In this document: positions 60,363 through 64,000 of the stretch, one piece after another
How positions within the stretch are numbered: position 1 is the first letter of the stretch
Layout of the letters: each line of letters opens with the position of its first letter
Source: Azadirachta indica
Lineage: Eukaryota; Streptophyta; Magnoliopsida; Sapindales; Meliaceae
Direction of reading: 5' to 3'
Length of the DNA: 64,000 nucleotides
Assembly: GCA_022749755.1 (NCBI GenBank)
Contig: CM040440.1
Span: forward strand, 6,249,269 to 6,313,268
Translations under genes and position numbers: made by a program
Notes under the pieces: generated by a model
What the model saw: only the letters and a program-made list of their open reading frames with translations
Told to the model about the DNA's origin: nothing
Databases searched by the model: none

Positions 60363-60854
60363 ATGGCTTCTTCCAGCTATTCCAATTCTCCATGTGCTGC
60401 CTGCAAGTTCTTACGGAGAAAATGCATGCCTGATTGCATTTTTGCACCTTATTTTCCACCTGAAGAGCCGCAAAAATTTGCCAATGTTCACAAGATTTTT
60501 GGTGCAAGCAATGTTAGCAAACTCTTACACGAAGTTCTGCCCCATCAGAGGGAAGATGCAGTGAACTCTCTTGCCTATGAAGCCGAAGCACGGATGAAAG
60601 ATCCAGTCTATGGATGTGTTGGGGCCATCTCAGTTCTTCAAAGACAAGTTATCAAACTTCAAAGAGAATTAGACGCCACAAACGCTGATTTGATCCGCTA
60701 TGCCTGCAATGAAATGCCGGCTGCGACGTCATCTCAGTTTGGAAGAAGGAATTCCGGGCATGGAGAAGGAGCTTTTGAACAAAATTCTGGTTTTTATTTC
60801 CCATCTCACTGGACTAACAATGATGGTCGTGAGGGAGGAGAAGGCAGCATGTAA
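60363..60854 (+). CDS. LOB-domain transcription factor, LOB-like class I
   Basis: The 163-residue protein has the full LOB domain. The cysteine block CAACKFLRRKCMPDC gives C11-x2-C14-x6-C21-x3-C25. The GAS block covers FANVHKIFGASNVSKLL to HQREDAVNSLAYEAEAR, and a coiled-coil LX6LX3LX6L follows (LQRQVIKLQRELDATNADL). The order and wording are closest, from memory, to Arabidopsis LOB itself (At5g63090), a boundary-region regulator that binds DNA as a dimer. The C-terminal ~45 residues are Ser/Gly/Asn-rich and shorter than in LOB (186 residues). The coding part is one exon; the start follows a probable 5' UTR intron acceptor directly. Expression should be confined to organ boundaries if the orthology holds. 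Confidence 0.95.
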   Translation: MASSSYSNSPCAACKFLRRKCMPDCIFAPYFPPEEPQKFANVHKIFGASNVSKLLHEVLPHQREDAVNSLAYEAEARMKDPVYGCVGAISVLQRQVIKLQRELDATNADLIRYACNEMPAATSSQFGRRNSGHGEGAFEQNSGFYFPSHWTNNDGREGGEGSM

Positions 60855-63800
60855 GACTTTATATACATGTCATTGTATTACTTTGCAGAATTATGAGATA
60901 ACCCATCTAGGGTTTCCTTGTGGAAGTTTAATTAGGGACTGTCTTGTTAATTATGGTAGATTATTGTGATATTCTAATTTTATGAAAGAATATCTCTTAA
61001 TAACATTGGCCATATGTGCTATGTTAGAATATATATCAAATGCTTAAACGCTAGCTTTTGTTTAAAATCTGAATTAGGCATGTCTCTCCAGGATAAGGTA
61101 TATAATTGTATGTGGTTACAAATCAACTTGTTTTGTACCCTCGATGCTTAGCTTCGAGTAACATTTCCTAGAGCTCATCAAAAAATGTTAAGCTTATGCT
61201 TTGAGTAATATTTCTGGCTAATTTAAAGATGAAATATTCACTTGGATGAGGATCATTTTGCGGCTTCTTGCATACAGTGCTCAACTTTTGGTATCTCTTC
61301 ATCATCCAGAGAATCCTATCCAGAAACCAAGAGTCAATCTATACATCATGTCTCTGTTTTTCACCCCATTTCTTCTTATAACTTACACGGATTTTTGACC
61401 CCTAATATATTTGATCTTTTAAGGACTTGTCTTAACGTATGTTTTAATTAAAAAATAAAAAAACTGCACCCACATACAATAATTTTCATATAATTTGCGG
61501 TGTCATATGATACTTCCTTAAAATACATGTTACATGATTCAGTCGACAACCTAACATAGTTTATGCAACCACCAAAATTAAATGGTTATAAAGATAAGTA
61601 GAAGCCACCAACTACCTATATTTAAAACTCATATAATTGTATATGTAGCAGTTCTAATTGGTCTTATAACAGCAACAATCATTGATATGCAGATATAACA
61701 CCAGTTTTGGTATCTGCACTATTGCATAATTGGGTTATCCTTCAAGCTAGATGCATGATTAATTCTCTCCTTTCCAATCACTACATTTCCTTGCACTCTT
61801 ATGGAAGCTTACATGCAGCATATTGTGCTTTTCAGTTCTTATGGAGCTTCTAAAAAATGAAATTTAAAGAGGTTTCTGGTGACTGCTCAGAGTTATTTTT
61901 GAAATCATTTAGCTGGGGCTAAATATGCATTGTTTGTTTAAAATAATTATTTTATCATAAATCATAAATAAGAATAGAATCGTTAGAATTAATACAGGTA
62001 TATAGTTAATATGATCCTAGCTAGTCATGGAGTTAATAATTTTTCTCTTAAAACGTAGTTTTGTGAAAACGCCTTTTGGATATTTCAAGGATGTATTAGG
62101 AAGGTTTTAGAGGCCAGGCATTAACCACTGTATATTTCTTGTACTAATAGAGAAGCATCATGGTCAGCAATTATATCTTTATAATGTTCACTCTCGTTGC
62201 TCACATATTTAACGGTGAGTTTTGTCGTAATACCAATTAAAATGAATTTGCTTAATTAGAAGATGATTAAAATATGTACTAATATCACTATCATGAAAAA
62301 AGAGGCCAGAAGAAAACACACAACGTTGCTCATCTGTTCTAAGATACCCACATCACTTTCATAACAAAAAAGGGTAAAAAGCACACAAACAACTCATCCA
62401 TCCAACAGATGAAGAAGTTCCCTTTTCAGTTAGGGTTTATAGATTTACAAGACCTAGCTACCTAAGTGTGAACAAAGGAAATTTGGAGAAAATTAAACTG
62501 TCAGAGCTTTTCTTTCTGTCCATCAATCTGATCCGCTGCTTCAACCCAATATGTAAAAGGAAAACACTCACTGTAAATTTGTTGACTTAAGACCACCAAC
62601 AGGATTGAAAGTCCTTTTTAACCTGGAAATAATAATAATAATAATTTGGCTTGTGAATTTTGGAGTCATTTTCATTGTCTGTTAACAGTGAGCAGTAGTA
62701 CAGATGCCTAGGTAGTCTCATAGGATAGGAAACGCAAAGGGGGGATTGTTTTCCCATGTGATGGGTACGTGCACCTACAGGAAAATAAATTGCATGCGAA
62801 TCTTAGTTGGATTTTCATCTTTGTCTTCCCCTATATTTTTATATTCTTCAATTCACTGTTTATCATCCTCTCCTTCAATGCCTCAAACCATATATGCAGA
62901 AGCAACATTAAACCCACTGCTATTGGATACATAAACTAGATAGAATGTAAAACATATTTGATGTAACTTGAAAGCTAAGGGCTTGATAAACTTGAGGTTC
63001 TTTTGTCGAAAAATCAGTAAAAATAAATTAATATTGTATGAAATGATTGATTATGTTATGTCCCACAGCAAATTAGGCTTCTCTTTTAGTAGGGTAATCA
63101 AATAAATTACAACACTTAGCTGGCTTAATTAACTTGCTCAATTGAGGCAAAATAGCTAAATAGATACGTGGGTATCTTTTTCACCCTGTTTCTTTTGATC
63201 AAATAGTAAAAATTGAATTGGAGAAGACACAATGTGACCTAATTATGATTCCAATTGTTATCCATTACTTTAGCAAGAGAATATTGCACCGACCACACAT
63301 TTAGATATGGTATCCATTGAGAAACCCTAAAACAATGATAAAGAAATGTAGTAAATGGGCATCAAAATTTCCAAGGTGTGAAAGACACATCAACGGATTT
63401 TCCGATTCAAATGCGATTAATCTCAATCTTTTATTTAGTGGGTATAGTTTGATTTACATATATATCAAAAGACTAGAAATATGATTTGATTTGATCTGAA
63501 GGTGATCGATGAAATGCATCAATGAAATCCCAAATGTCCCTCCCCTGACATGCAATAAAAACAAGCATGCGCACGAAACAGCAGAGGGACCCAAATCTAC
63601 AATTGAAGAATGGGTCGCTATCATTTCTCAATTTTCCAAGCTAATGGGCCATCCCCCAACCGCCCAAAAAAAAAACAAGTGAAATCAACTGACCCAAGAG
63701 GTCCAAAACCAAAGACAGCTCTATTCCAAAAGTTGCAATTGCAATATTTGAGTTGTGTTGATCGATTGGATTGATTTGATATGATCTGATTTAGACGTTC

Positions 63801-64000
63801 CTCCAAAAGCCCGGTGGGCCTCACCACATGTTTTGTGAACAGAGGATCCTAAAATCCTGTCTAAGAGTAAGAGGAGAGGAGAGGAGAGAATAAACCTTCA
63901 ACATCCCATCTCATGCCTTGTCCCTATACTATATTACCCCCTAGCTAGCTATGTCTGGCTACTTGGTTGGTGGGTTTTTCTTTAATTTCTTTTTATTTCA
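60855..64000. other. 3' flank of LBD gene and intergenic DNA
   Basis: No protein gene or RNA gene is recognised in 3.1 kb. An AAT trinucleotide repeat lies at 62627-62645 and a GAGGA repeat at 63871-63889. The last 160 bp become CT/GA-rich (gagaggagaggag, ctagctagct), which could be the leader of a gene beginning to the right. Confidence 0.5.

Overview
This window is nuclear DNA of a flowering plant, most likely a woody eudicot. The evidence is AT-rich intergenic DNA with many (TA)n tracts, short GT..AG introns, and plant-specific families: a LOB-domain factor, a SIAMESE-related CDK inhibitor and an NTF2-tailed MKK3. The species cannot be fixed from sequence alone; Citrus is only a guess. There are no bacterial-type operons, CRISPR arrays or organellar genes. 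Gene structures were built by hand from splice sites, reading phase and remembered family sequences, not from RNA or a database search.

Left part (1-20,000) is gene-poor. It holds an orphan exon of an unrecognised gene (987-1114), an intronless F-box/LRR gene (2098-3537) and a minus-strand SIAMESE-related gene closest to SMR6 (15078-15407), with two E2F-like sites upstream. Between them lie mobile elements. The best is a complete miniature LTR retrotransposon (TRIM, 9362-10392) in minus orientation with a tRNA-Met primer site. A probable MITE with long inverted ends (about 6375-7069) and one hAT-like terminus (12780-12921) are also present.

The centre (20,073-36,905) is one very large plus-strand gene. 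I resolve 25 coding exons giving about 4,276 residues, nearly all joined at phase 0. It encodes an extremely Glu/Lys/Ser/Thr-rich, presumably disordered protein without a recognisable catalytic domain. It grew by at least three repeat processes: a multi-exon genomic module present three times (24.0-28.3 kb), a ~110-residue tandem repeat inside a 3.35-kb exon, and a different tandem repeat inside a 2.34-kb exon. It ends in a short basic tail. This is the most unusual content of the window.

Right part (37,000-64,000) is conventional and gene-dense at first. A decayed DEAH-box helicase pseudogene (minus, 37190-38130) is followed by Pescadillo/PES (minus, 13 exons), MKK3 (minus, 9 coding exons) and, head-to-head with MKK3, the CDT2/DTL WD40 substrate receptor of CRL4 (plus, 16 exons). 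An AT-rich gap contains a hAT-type MITE with a perfect 8-bp target duplication and a 74-bp-period duplication. A LOB-like LBD gene (60363-60854) follows, then about 3 kb with no gene that I can see.

Functionally the genes are independent plant loci, but several touch growth and the cell cycle: SMR6 (CDK inhibition), CDT2 (replication licensing), PES (ribosome biogenesis). SMR6 and CDT2 both carry E2F-like sites and PES carries a telo-box.
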